64,000 bases of DNA. Source: Vicia villosa (Eukaryota > Streptophyta > Magnoliopsida > Fabales > Fabaceae). The notes under the pieces are model-generated. The model saw only the letters and a program-made list of their open reading frames with translations. It was not told where the DNA came from and ran no database searches. Position numbers and translations under genes: made by a program. Of the stretch, positions 20,101 through 30,416 are shown piece by piece. The stretch lies in NCBI RefSeq assembly GCF_029867415.1, contig NC_081183.1, forward strand, positions 143,832,298 to 143,896,297, given 5' to 3'. Numbering within the stretch: the stretch's first letter is position 1; every line of letters starts with the position of its first letter.

Positions 20101-23100
20101 TAATCCTCCAGAACGAGGCCTTGATCATTCTTTTGATTTTCGCTATCATAGCCCAGGCCTAGCTTGTCAGACTTGTAGGGTATATCGGGAAGCTGTCCCC
20201 ATACTGTGCAATCACCCTGTTCAATCATGGCTTTGGCATCTTTGAGAGAAGCCATAGTTGTAGTTGGAGTAGCAGGAATATGCTTGGTGGTAGAGACATC
20301 TGGAGAGACCACCTCAAATGATTGGCATGGAGTTTCGATGAATTCGTCCTCCAATTCGACATATTTGGAATTGCTTAGGTGACTAACCACATATTCCTCT
20401 TCGCCATAGACTGTGACAATCTTTCCTTTTACTGGATATTTTAACTTCTGATGCAAGGTAGAAGTTACAGCGTTTGCCCCATGTATCCAAGGGCGTCCAA
20501 GTAAACAGGAGTAGGCTGGGTGAATTTCCATTACGTAAAAGATGGAATCGAAGATTTGAGAACCCACTCTGATTGGGAGATTCACTTTTCCGTATACCGT
20601 TCTGGTTGACCCGTCAAAGGCTCTTACCACAACATCACTTGGTTGTAACACAATTCCTTCGAAGTCAAGCTTTTCTAGTACTGTTTTTGGTAACACGTTC
20701 AAAGAAGAACCGTTATCTACTAGCACATGAGATAGAGTGGTGCCATTACATTCAATGGAGATATGTAAGGCTTTGTTGTGATTTTTTCCAGCAGGGGTTA
20801 GATCCACATCAGAGAAACCGAGACCATTGCTCACGGTTAGATTGGCAACACAATTCTCAAATTGGTCGACTGAGATCTCTTGAGGCACATGCGCAGCTTT
20901 CAGGAACTTCATCAGAGCTTTGGCATGAGCTTCTGAATATTTTAGCAGAGATAGCATTGAGATTTTTGAAGCAGTGTGCCCCAGTTGCTCAATAATATTG
21001 TAATCACTCTTGCAGATGATTTTTAATATTTCCTCCATTTCTTGCTTTGATGGATCCTCAGCAGTGATCTCCACCGGGGTTTGAAATTGTTCAACTTGTG
21101 GCTCTTTGCCTCGAGCGCTGACATTTTGATTAGGAACTGGGACTCGGACTGGACCAGCAGCAACATTTGGAGAAATTTCTGGTGAAAAGATTCTTCCACT
21201 TCTCGTGATTTTGCTGGTACCCACAATATTACCCACAGTTGGAGTAGTTAACTTTGCGGTCTCCTCAGTCGAGGTACCCTGCTTAACTCCATGAATGTAA
21301 ACATTAGCGTCATATCCCCATGGGACAGCTTTGTCTGAGGAGTATGGAAATGGAGTTGGACTAGCAATGATTACTGATGCCACTTTGAGTGTAGCAGAAA
21401 TTTTGAATGGAGCCTTGGCAGAGATTTTGAATGGTAAGCTGGAGATCACTGAGGCATCCTCTATTCTCATCCTGTTTGCAAAGACTTCGCACAACACGTC
21501 CATAGAAGGGAGTCTCTCAAACATAATGATACGGCGATCCATCCATTTTTGAATTCCCATTCTTAGATTTTCACAACCATTGGGCAGGCAGGAGCAGTAA
21601 AAGCAGTCGGGGTCACACCCTGGAAAGTAACCAGCTCGGATTAGCTTTCCTTTGACTTCGCAGAGTGGAGTCGATAATTCGTTCACATCATAGATGTAAA
21701 CAGTGTCCAGGATAGCGTTAACAGTTTTGTCATGCTTTGGCATAGGTGCGGTGATGACATTTGGAGTTTCTGGAGGATCGAACTCAATTTCCCCAGCATC
21801 TATCATATCTTGTATTTTATTTTTCAGGCCCCAGCAGTGATCTGCGTCATGTCCTGGACAGTTTGAGTGATAGGCACATGTTGCATCAGGGCGATAATTC
21901 GGAGAGGAAGTGTTGACGTTCTTTAGAGGACCTCTTAAGGTGATCAGATCTGCTTTTAGCAAGTGCTGCAATGCCTGAGAGATTGGCATGTTGATTCTGG
22001 TGAAATTTCTTCTTGGTGCATCTGGTCGATGCGTATATTTTGGCTGCTGATCTTTTTGAGGTGCAGATGCGGAGATCAGAACTGCCCCTACAGATTGATG
22101 CTGCTCACTTTTGCGACTTTTCTGAATTTGTGTTGCATTGACCTCATTTCTCCCGCTGATGGGCCTTTTTGTAGTACCAGAGGAGGAACCTATTTGAATT
22201 TTTCCATTTTGAACGCCACTTTCGACACGTTCTCCGGTCAATATCAGGTCAGTGAAACCTGATGATGAGCTTTCCAACAAATGGCTATAGAAAGGGCCAG
22301 TTAAAGTGCCCATGAACATGTCGACTAGTTCGCGATCAGATAAGGGTGGTTGAACCCTTCCAGCCATATCTCTCCACTTTTGTGCATATCCTTTGAAACT
22401 TTCTTTTGGTCCCATAGACATGCCTCTTAGTTGAGTACGGGTTGGTGCAAGATCAGCATTGTATTGGTACTGTTTGTAAAAAGCAGCAGCTAATTCTTCC
22501 CATGTATGAACCTTGGTATTTTCCAGCTGGTAGTACCATTCGAGTTGTGTACCCGACAGACTTTCTTGGAAGAAGTGAATCCATAATTTGTTATCTGTTG
22601 TATGAGGTTGTATCTTCCTCACATAGGATCTCAGATGTAGTTTCGGGCAAGAAACTCCATCATATTTTGCAAAGACAGGAACTTTGAATTTTGGAGGGAT
22701 AACAACATCCGAGATGAGCCCCAGATCATTGAAATCTAAGCCAGGTACTTTCTGTATCTCCATAGATTTCATACGGTCTTCCAGCTGTTGGTATTTTTCA
22801 TCATCCGGTTCGTCCCCAGAATGATCATTTTCTTCATTTGAAGAGAGAGAGGGTTTAGCAGAACCCTGGTTGCTTTGATTGTCTTCTTGTTCATCATCAC
22901 CGACTGTTTCAGGGATCGGTGGCTTTTTGAACTTTTTGACTGGGATTTTGATCTTCCTTTTCAGGTGACTCAAGCCTCTAGATCCTTTGGGCTTCTTTTT
23001 CTTCTTGATTATCAGGGCTTTCAGTTCTTGTTGCCCCTTTGCCAGTTCCAGAATTGCCACTTGAACTTGGGCATTCTGTGCTTCGAGATTCTTGATGCTC

Positions 23101-23159
23101 ATTTCAGATTCCATCTCTTCTGACTGAAATAAACAGCGAGAAGATGAGAAATCCGTCAT
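20100..23159 (-). CDS. Ogre gag-protease ORF
   Basis: A 1019-residue capsid and protease precursor. The N-terminus is a predicted coiled coil (about 15-50), then a Lys-rich stretch and an acidic/Ser-rich stretch. The gag domain is at about 155-320 (LHLRSYVRKIQPHT, LWIHFFQESLSG, WEELAAAFYKQY). A Cys/His cluster resembling a knuckle follows at about 425-445 (CAYHSNCPGHDADHCW). The aspartic protease is at about 800-905, with the active-site loop VDNGSSLN (D815) in place of the usual DTGS and the C-terminal motif LLGRPWIHG. The DNG form occurs in Tat-lineage elements as far as I know. The ORF is uninterrupted. ATG 23159 is the first Met; Met 16 is an alternative start. It ends in TAATG, overlapping the linker ORF by one base. 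Confidence 0.92.
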   Translation of the reverse strand: MTDFSSSRCLFQSEEMESEMSIKNLEAQNAQVQVAILELAKGQQELKALIIKKKKKPKGSRGLSHLKRKIKIPVKKFKKPPIPETVGDDEQEDNQSNQGSAKPSLSSNEENDHSGDEPDDEKYQQLEDRMKSMEIQKVPGLDFNDLGLISDVVIPPKFKVPVFAKYDGVSCPKLHLRSYVRKIQPHTTDNKLWIHFFQESLSGTQLEWYYQLENTKVHTWEELAAAFYKQYQYNADLAPTRTQLRGMSMGPKESFKGYAQKWRDMAGRVQPPLSDRELVDMFMGTLTGPFYSHLLESSSSGFTDLILTGERVESGVQNGKIQIGSSSGTTKRPISGRNEVNATQIQKSRKSEQHQSVGAVLISASAPQKDQQPKYTHRPDAPRRNFTRINMPISQALQHLLKADLITLRGPLKNVNTSSPNYRPDATCAYHSNCPGHDADHCWGLKNKIQDMIDAGEIEFDPPETPNVITAPMPKHDKTVNAILDTVYIYDVNELSTPLCEVKGKLIRAGYFPGCDPDCFYCSCLPNGCENLRMGIQKWMDRRIIMFERLPSMDVLCEVFANRMRIEDASVISSLPFKISAKAPFKISATLKVASVIIASPTPFPYSSDKAVPWGYDANVYIHGVKQGTSTEETAKLTTPTVGNIVGTSKITRSGRIFSPEISPNVAAGPVRVPVPNQNVSARGKEPQVEQFQTPVEITAEDPSKQEMEEILKIICKSDYNIIEQLGHTASKISMLSLLKYSEAHAKALMKFLKAAHVPQEISVDQFENCVANLTVSNGLGFSDVDLTPAGKNHNKALHISIECNGTTLSHVLVDNGSSLNVLPKTVLEKLDFEGIVLQPSDVVVRAFDGSTRTVYGKVNLPIRVGSQIFDSIFYVMEIHPAYSCLLGRPWIHGANAVTSTLHQKLKYPVKGKIVTVYGEEEYVVSHLSNSKYVELEDEFIETPCQSFEVVSPDVSTTKHIPATPTTTMASLKDAKAMIEQGDCTVWGQLPDIPYKSDKLGLGYDSENQKNDQGLVLED

Positions 23160-23410
23160 GTGAACCTGTTATGCAATGTGTATGAATGGATGCCATGTGT
23201 ATGCAATGTATGAAATGTATGTGCAATGTATATGAATGCAATGTATATGCAATGCATGAAGTTAAATGTGTGTGCAATGTTTCAAGGATCTTAGAGTTTA
23301 GATTTGTTAAAGAAGAAACAAACGTTAGTTAATCAATTTATTTCTCTTTTTTTTTCTTTTTTTCTTTGCCTCATTTGGGTTTACAAGACAGAAATAAAGT
23401 AAATTATCCT
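23160..23410. repeat. Spacer between ORF1 and gag with ATGCAATGTAT repeats
   Basis: About 23163-23290 is made of variable ATGCAATGTATGAA units. A T-rich run follows at 23340-23370. No coding sequence. Confidence 0.65.
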
Positions 23411-24695
23411 TCAGGTCTCCCGCGGACGCTTTCTCTTTGCCCCCAGGAATGTGTTGATCTGCTGTTCTTCTTGAAGCTGTCCGGTGAGCTCCAATATCCT
23501 TCTCTCATAGTCTTGACAGTATGATTTGAAGGTGTCTCTTTCCTCTTTGAGTTGAACCCAAGATTTTTGCAACTCTTCTAGGTCAGTTGGCATGTCCGGG
23601 TGTAGAATAACTTGAGGTTCATATCCTTCGACCTCTGGTTCAATAGTCACAGGTAGAACAGCGGGATATGGCATAAGGAGTTTCTGAGCATGAGTGCGGA
23701 CCCATCTGAGGTAAGGTTCCATAGGAATAGAATTCCATTGCCCCAAAGTTTTGCTTTCTATTCTATAGACACTGTCCCATGCATGTATGAACCTTCGTCG
23801 GTGTCTATGAGAATCATTCTCGTAATCAAACACAACGCCATGGATAATCATGTCATGAGGACCGTTGCTCCTTGCATATCCGAATTGGCGTAGAGCTAAA
23901 GAGGGATTGTAAGTGATGCCTCCTTTGATGCCAAGGAGTGGCACATTAGGGTACTCTCCACAATGATCAATGATAGTAATGTCTCTTTGAAAGAAGTTGT
24001 TCCACCGGATATCTGAATGAGACAAAGACATAATCCTGCGAGACCATTGCATTCTTTGTTCATTTCTCAACACTGATCGGGGAAGATGAAATGTAAACCA
24101 CCTAGCCAGTAGTGGTATACAGCACATGAGAGTTCCTCGTTTCTTCATGGTACGAGTGTGTAGAGAATGTAGAATGTCTCCCAGCAATGTTGGTATCGGG
24201 TTACGGATTAGGAAAAGGTTGATGATGTGTACACTTATGAACTGGTCGGGATTTGGGAATAAAACCAACCCATAGATCAAAAGGGCCATAACCTCCTCAA
24301 AAGCTGGATAACTTTTGTTTTCTAGCAGTAGTCGAGCCTTTTCCAATAAGAACTTGGTAAGCAAACCCTTAACTCCACTCTTTGTTTCCCAATTGGACTC
24401 GATTTCTGATTTTCGCAGATGTAAAGCAGCAGCAATGACTTCAGGCTTCGGAATCCTTTCTAAACCAGTGAAAGGTAATTGATTTCGAACAGGCAATCCC
24501 ATTAGTTCAGAGGTCAAAGAACTGGAACAGGACCCGTATCATGTCTTCTTCAAATTTTGAGGTAACCAAATGGAGTAGGTGACCATGCCTTTCGGTGAAT
24601 TGAACATTCCTGGGGAATTCTGACACTAAGTCTTTTAGTTCAGATGGTACCGTTGAGATGTTGATTCGGATGTAATCTTTGGTGGCGGGAGCCAT
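23411..24695 (-). pseudogene. Ogre ORF1 (upstream of gag), frameshifted
   Basis: Ogre-specific ORF1 of unknown function, related to a plant-mobile-domain-like family (DUF7745-like, from memory). The start is the ATG at 24695 (MAPATKDYIRINI...), which sits right after TTTTTGCAGGTA. The frame runs to FQFFDL and stops near 24507. The remainder continues in another frame from about 24520 (TSELMGLPVRNQLPFTGLERIPKPE) through 368 codons to a basic end, KRKRPRET, at 23411. In ORF1 proteins I know, these two parts are separated by about 25-30 residues, so an out-of-frame deletion near 24510 is likely. Its C-terminal part (about 330-365) is a coiled-coil-like Gln/Glu-rich stretch. Confidence 0.75.
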
Positions 24696-25344
24696 TACCT
24701 GCAAAAACAAAGGTAAACTCTTTGATCCTTGAAGTGTTTGGTGCAAAAATGATATGCTTTATGATGCAAACATGTGGCACACAAAGACACATCAAACAAT
24801 AGCCTTAGGTTTAAAGGCTTGCATGGAGCTGATAGGTGATACCCTCCCCACTGAAGTTGAGTTGGTTAAAACCTGTCCTAGAATAGTATTCGGGTTCTAT
24901 GATCCTTGGAAGTAACATCTCAATACGGCGCTCGAGCGGCCGATCAAAATATTCCTCGAGGATAACTAACTTCGATCAATTTCAAAGCTAGCCACTTAAT
25001 AGGCCACAAGTCAAGTTCAACTAAAAAGGTTCTAAGACAAATTAGTGTTTAATGACATTTCGGAAGCCTAATATACTCCTTGATCGTTTTCAAGGGACAT
25101 CAGTATAAACCAAAGTATCGCACTAACGATGACTACCAGATCAACCGTATCGGTACATGCCGTACAGTTTCCTTGGTCTATTGTCATATACTTAAGGTAT
25201 CTCGAGATTCGGGTTAGAATCTTTCACACAAGCAAAATACCCAAACAAACCTTTGAAAAATAGAGCAATCAAGTCAAACAATTGAAAACATCGACCTATT
25301 CTCTTAAGGTAACCCCTTTTGAAAACATTTTGTTTTTGAAAGTG
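24696..25344. other. Ogre 5' leader
   Basis: Untranslated leader between the primer binding site and ORF1. Nothing else recognised. Confidence 0.6.
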
Positions 25345-25367
25345 ACTCCCCAGCAGAGTCGCCAGTT
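25345..25367 (-). promoter_or_regulatory. Primer binding site of Ogre element
   Basis: On the minus strand, right after the 5' LTR, the sequence is GAACTGGCGACTCTGCTGGG, continuing GAGTCACT. TGGCGACTCTGCTGGGGA is the typical Ogre primer site, reported as complementary to a tRNA-Arg 3' end. Confidence 0.8.
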
Positions 25368-25368
25368 C

Positions 25369-28300
25369 TGTGGACCTCCGTTTTTTAATACCGGGCCATA
25401 CCTCTGTTCTGTAGAGATACGTGAACTGACTCTTTTTTATCGCTTAATGCTTTCGCATTTTTGAAAATTCACAGAGTCGCCACCGACCTTTTATTTTATC
25501 CAATTAAGGAAAGGTTTATAAAAGAAACAGAAAAAAGACCTTTAAGAAATTCTGGGTAAGGGGGTAGGTTATACAAAGGGAAGGTGTTAGCACCCTTTGT
25601 ATCCATGGTTATCCATGGGCTCTTAAGTTTGCTTAGCTCAATTGTTTTCCGATGACTTTTTAATTGCTCTGAAATTGCTCATATGTGGTTCCAAATACTT
25701 TTGTAAATTGAATTTTGTAATGATCCGTGTGTGGATGTATACAAAATGTTTGTTTATCTTTCGAAAGATGTTTTGAAAGGAACGTTAACTTTGTAATAAT
25801 CCGTGTTTGGATGTATACAAAGTATTGTCTTTTTGGAAAGTTTTGTTTTGAAAAACAATAGTGTATGAGAATTTTGTTTGTTTTGACTTGAGCAAGCAAA
25901 CTAGGAGGTCTACCCTGAGTTGTAAGGTCTTTATCCTATTTCCTTTAAAAATCTATCCTTTCACCGGATATAAACGCAAGGTTCGATTTTGTACTCAAAA
26001 CAGTAGAATTTTGACTTTGATTTTGAAAAGAATGAGAAGGGATTACCTTAAGAGGTACAAGTGTGATTGTGATTGGATTCAGATATTTTATCTTTGAAGT
26101 TAGTGATCTAACGGTTCAATTTTATCTTTGACATACACGCAGTTTATATGTGCGGGAAATTAAAATGCAGAAATGTAAAGTGCGGAAAGTAAATCTACGC
26201 TATTACATCGATTGTGCAGGAAATGTAAACTAGCCTATTTACATGATTTTGACATCCTATACATTTATCTAGGAATTTAAATTGCAAGAAAAATAAAAGG
26301 CATGTTTTTGGATTTTTTATGATTGATTTTAATTATAATTAATGCATGATTAACTAAATTAAAATGAAGAAAAAAGATGAAAATAGATTTAAACCTAGAA
26401 ATTAAGTTCAAAATATGTACAAAATATTTGTCAATTAATTTTAAAACAAAATTAATTTTTTTTGGAATTTTTGGAATTGATTTGAAATTGATTTAAGTTA
26501 ATTAAAACATAATTATGCAGATAATTATACAAATAATTAAAACTTAAAGAGAAAATTATTCAAAATAGGTACAAAATTAGTTTATAATATATAAACAATA
26601 TTTAATATAAGGAACAATTTTTTTTATGATTTTTTGATTGGTTAGAATAATTAAAAAGCAAATATATAAATATATACTAATTAATTATGCAAAATATTGA
26701 AATTTTGAAGAAAAATAAAATATTTTTATTTCAGAAAATAATATATTATTTTAGAAGTCTAAAAATATTTTTTGTGTATTTTTTGGATTTTTAAAACTAT
26801 TTTTAATTAATTTAACAAAGAAATTAAAATAAAAATAAGAGATAAAAGGATACTGATCAGATGTGGAAATTAAATGAGGGAGTATGATGCGCATGCGTGT
26901 TCTGAGGCGTTGGATGAACTGTTAAGCAAGATCAGATGGTCCAGACTTTGAGGCACATGGTACACGTTACACCTGCAAAACACTTGATTAGAGATAAATT
27001 TAAAAAAACACGCGCGCGCTTCTGAACCAATGGGAGGAAGACACGTCTTCGTCTTCAACCTTCAGACAAGGCCTTTAACAACGCTTTTGTAAAAAAGCGC
27101 TATAGTAAGTGAACCCTAATTCTGCAAAATAACGAATAGGGGTAAATAAGCAAATAAATTTGGCGCGATGGTACCATTCAACTCGTCTTGTTCCATTGAA
27201 TTTAACCATGTCTTTAATTTGCTTTAATTTTGGCCCTATTGAAGAACCCTAATTTTGAGCTAAGAAAACCCTAAAATGGTATATGCTACAAACAGCCATT
27301 AAAATCCAATTGAAGCTCCAGAAACGACCAGAGCTTCAAACCAAACACAATTATGCATCTACATCTTGTTAAATATGCGTGTGTTATGAGATATAAGTTG
27401 GTTTTAGTTTGAACAAACAGTGGCCTATATAGCTCGATTCAATGAGGTTTAAGACTTGCAATTGATTGGAATAGTTTCAGTGAAGCTCAGAGATGATGTT
27501 TGAATGCTTAGTTTGTATTGAAATGGACTGAAATTAAAAACTCGAATTTGAATTTTCTTTGAATTTTTTCAAGTGATTACAAGTGTATATGAGCAAGGCT
27601 TTGTTTCCGATTCGTGTCTCCTGTTTGTGAAGCATGCTAGCCTATTTATAAGCATTGAGTGCTTAGAATTGAAGCTAAGAAGCAACTAGTTGCCTTTGTG
27701 GAATTCTTGCATTTTTTATATTAAAAAAGCTTTGAATTATTGACCAAGTCCTCTTGTCTTCAATGCATCTGCCTTGCTCTTCAATTCTCTGCAGAAAGAT
27801 GAAGATTCCTTGGGTGAGTCATGCTTGGAAGTTAAGCTACCATTTATCCATCCATTTTCCTTTTAATTTTAATCTTAAAATAAGATAAAATCATGCCAAA
27901 AATGGATAAAAAAGGTGTGGGCTTAGTCTTGGTCGTGGGAGGCCCATAACGTCATGGAAATGATGTTTGAATGCTGAAAACTTGGCCCCATTTGGAAAAA
28001 ATACATTTTTGAGCAATGTTGATTTCATGTATTTTCCCAAAATTTAGCCAACTTCAACAAGGTGTAAATCCCTCAATTTTTGTCATATGAAGGAGATCTT
28101 GCACTTTTTGGAAACCTCAAAGAGTCCTCTAACCAATGTCTTTGGTCTCATGTCAAAATGATTTTTGATGCTCCTTGTGTGTCCTTTTGAAAAAAGTGTC
28201 TTTTTGTTGACTTTGAAAATGACCTGTAATGTCTTTGATCATATTTTTCAAATGGTGAATCCAATGACCATGGGATCAATTGCATTTGAAAGATAATTGA

Positions 28301-29338
28301 ATTTCCTTCAAAATGAGCTTTGGTTTGAATTTTTTGGATGAAGGATGAGAGAGTTATGACCAGTCAAAGTTGAGTTGACTTTTCAGGCAAAAACCCTAAT
28401 TTTGAATCTTAGGGTTTTGTTGATTTTTGATCTTTCCTTGATGAATTATGATCATCCAATGATCAAATGATGAATCCTTTGACAAAATATGGACTTTGAC
28501 AAAAAAATTCATTTTTGACTGTCTGTTGACTTTTTTGGTCAAACGGGTCGTCTGTTGACTGTTTGAGCTGCTGACGGTGCGTCTGAGTGAATTGAAGTTT
28601 GAAAATTTGTATGATGGTACTTTGAGATATATGGATGTGCATGGAATCCATTTGAGGTCTCAAAAACTTGTTGCTCCTGTAAAAACAAGAAAACCCTTAT
28701 TAGGGACTGTTTGTGTAGGAGACAGTTAAGCGTACCTGATTTTTGTGCAGTGCTGAGTTTCTGCTAATCGCGTGATATTCAGAAGACTTCTAGCACAAAG
28801 ATCTTGGAATTTTGAATTGTGAAATATTGATTTGATTGATGGTACAAAACACTGAGAATTGTACTGCCAGCAGTTTGGCTGTCAACTGACTGTTCAGGTA
28901 GCAGTTAGAGTGAAAAATCAACAGTCAAAGTTAATTTTCTTTTTTGTTGTTTTTGTTTTATGTGAGAAATGAGAGTTTATTTACATGACTTGTTAAAAAA
29001 ACACAGACATAATAAATAACTAATATACTGTTACCAGTACAGTCTGAGTTTCCTGATTCTGCGCCTGCAAAAAGATTTTAACTCTGTACCAATTGTGTCA
29101 GTACTATTTATCTGTAAATAAATAAATAGCATGTGTGAAGTAATAAACAGTATTTGGCGTTTGCGTAAGAATAAACTCAACTGCAAGCCAAATTACTGTA
29201 TAAGAAAAATTCTAAAAACTAAGTATTTCATATGTCAGGATATTTGTTGAAATAAAAATCCATGATTATATGAGACTCTTAATTTTCAGATTGGAGTTTT
29301 CTTTGAAAAAAGATGCGGGCAAATTTTGGGGTATAACA
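25369..29338 (-). repeat. 5' LTR of Ogre element (3970 bp)
   Basis: Direct repeat of 9651-13626 with about 15 substitutions and one 6-bp length difference by eye. Being upstream of ORF1 in element orientation, it carries the active promoter. Confidence 0.95.
27642..27652 (-). promoter_or_regulatory. TATA box in Ogre 5' LTR
   Basis: On the minus strand the site reads TTATAAATAGG, a good plant TATA box, in a relatively GC-balanced context in the middle of the LTR. The transcript start would be about 30 bases further at about 27610. The same site in the 3' LTR is at about 11923-11933. Confidence 0.5.
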
Positions 29339-29343
29339 ACTGT

Positions 29344-29475
29344 AAAACCAGAAGCAACTTGCAGATGTTTTGACGAAAGATGTCAAGAATAAGCATTTCA
29401 TCAATTTGAGGAATGAAATACGTGTTGTTGATTTTAGCTCTGAATGTGAATTAAGAGATGATGTTGAAGTGTAAT
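29344..29475 (+). pseudogene. Copia RNase H C-terminal end (displaced by Ogre)
   Basis: Continues the copia reading from 9650 across the Ogre element: NQKQLADVLTKDVKNKHFIN, then LRNEIRVVDF and an acidic end up to the right LTR. It matches the usual last residues of copia RNase H. The purine-rich AAGAGATGATG just before the LTR at 29462 would be the polypurine tract. Confidence 0.8.
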
Positions 29476-29690
29476 TGCACATTCAGAATATTTGATGTTA
29501 GGTTGTTTTAGGTCTTGTGTTAGGCTTTAATGAGTTTGACCCAATATGATTTTAGTATATATTGCTTTTTGCTTTGTATTGAGATAGAAAGTAGAATTAT
29601 TCATAGTAATCGTTTTTTCAATTGAGGAAAAGTTAGTTACAATTTTTCTCGCTCTTCTTCCATCTTCATCTTGTTTATTGTGCTCCAACA
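29462..29690 (+). repeat. Right LTR of copia element (229 bp)
   Basis: Starts TGTTGAAGTG and ends GCTCCAACA. Pairs with 5084-5977 and is followed by the duplicated ATTCT. Confidence 0.88.
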
Positions 29691-30416
29691 ATTCTTGGAC
29701 TTATATTTTAACTTTGACCTGGATACCCCCACCCCCGCCCCTTTTATGGTTTCGTATACTCCATATCCTTCCTCTTAAGACACTTAAGTCTTCACCATTC
29801 TTGTAAATATTCAAATATTTCATCTTTGATAGCTCATTTGATCTTACGATTGTCTGAATTTCATCCAAAGTGATAAATAAAGGCATTCTTAAAGTGCTCA
29901 ATGGATGTGCATAATGAGCTTAACAAGAGAAGAGCATTATCCTCATCATCTACTTTGACCTCATTATTCTCTGCAAATCACCAACGAACTTAGCAAATTA
30001 CGCCAACTGCTTCATGATAGATTTATTCTCCATCATATTAAAATGAATAAAGTTGTTGTTTTAGTCACAATCTGTGGGGCAAGGAATTGGTCATATACAA
30101 TGATTCAAGATTGACCCACATCTCAAACATGACCTTCTCCCTCATGAATTTCTGTAGAACTTTATCCCGGAGGTACAACATATTGACGCTTATAACCTTA
30201 TCCACCATATCAGTCTTCTTTGCATGTGTTTGGTTTTGAATCATCAATGCCTCTCCCTTCAATGCCTCCACACACTCTTTTTTAATTAAGATTGCTTGTA
30301 TCTTCACATTCCATAACCTAAAATTGTTGTCTTCTAAAAATTATCGATGTTCCAATTGGAATTCATGATGCTCACTTGTAAACTTAACCCTTTTGCCCCA
30401 TCGTGGGCACCACTTG
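29691..30416 (-). pseudogene. Minus-strand copia gag relic, N-terminal part
   Basis: On the minus strand about 30310-30065 reads MKIQAILIKKECVEALKGEA, then MVDKVISVNMLYLRDKVLQ and MWVNLESLYM, a clear copia gag core. About 29900-29701 reads TLDEIQTIVRSNELSKMK and ...LSVLRGR, the segment before the zinc knuckle. The knuckle itself is at 4990-5080, beyond the inserted copia element. Stops and a missing middle part make it a pseudogene. Next to it, at 30416, the minus strand reads AACA|AGTGGTGCCCACGATGGGGC, which looks like an LTR end followed by the leader. Confidence 0.75.

Larger units (their letters stand above)
9651..29338 (-). mobile_element. Ogre-type (Tat lineage) Ty3/gypsy LTR retrotransposon
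   Basis: A 19,688-bp element on the minus strand with direct LTRs at 9651-13626 and 25369-29338. It is flanked by a perfect 5-bp duplication, ACTGT (9646-9650 and 29339-29343). In element orientation the LTR starts TGTTATACCCC and ends GGAGGTCCACA. The primer site TGGCGACTCTGCTGGGGA and a purine-rich tract complete the structure. Order: LTR, leader, ORF1, gag-pro, linker, intron, RT/RNH/aRNH/INT, tandem-repeat-rich 3' region, LTR. An ORF upstream of gag, very long LTRs and a pro/RT intron are the known hallmarks of Ogre. LTRs differ at about 15 sites plus one 6-bp indel by hand count (about 0.4 percent), so insertion is recent. Confidence 0.95.
5084..29690 (+). mobile_element. Ty1/copia retrotransposon, decayed, with three nested insertions
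   Basis: The outer element of the nest. Its LTRs are 5084-5977 (229 bp after removing a MITE and its duplicated 9 bp) and 29462-29690 (229 bp). Both begin TGTT and end ACA, and they are flanked by the ATTCT duplication. A tRNA-iMet-like primer site follows the left LTR. The internal region is gag, an acidic repeat, then RT and RNase H; protease and integrase are missing. Insertions inside it are a MULE-type MITE (5186-5841), a hAT-type element (6920-7337) and the Ogre element (9651-29338). By hand the two LTRs differ at about 25 of 229 positions, so it is old. Confidence 0.88.

Noticed and set aside
20573..20995. 140-aa plus-strand ORF antisense to Ogre gag-pro
   Set aside because: Shadow frame of the real gag-pro ORF with no family features.
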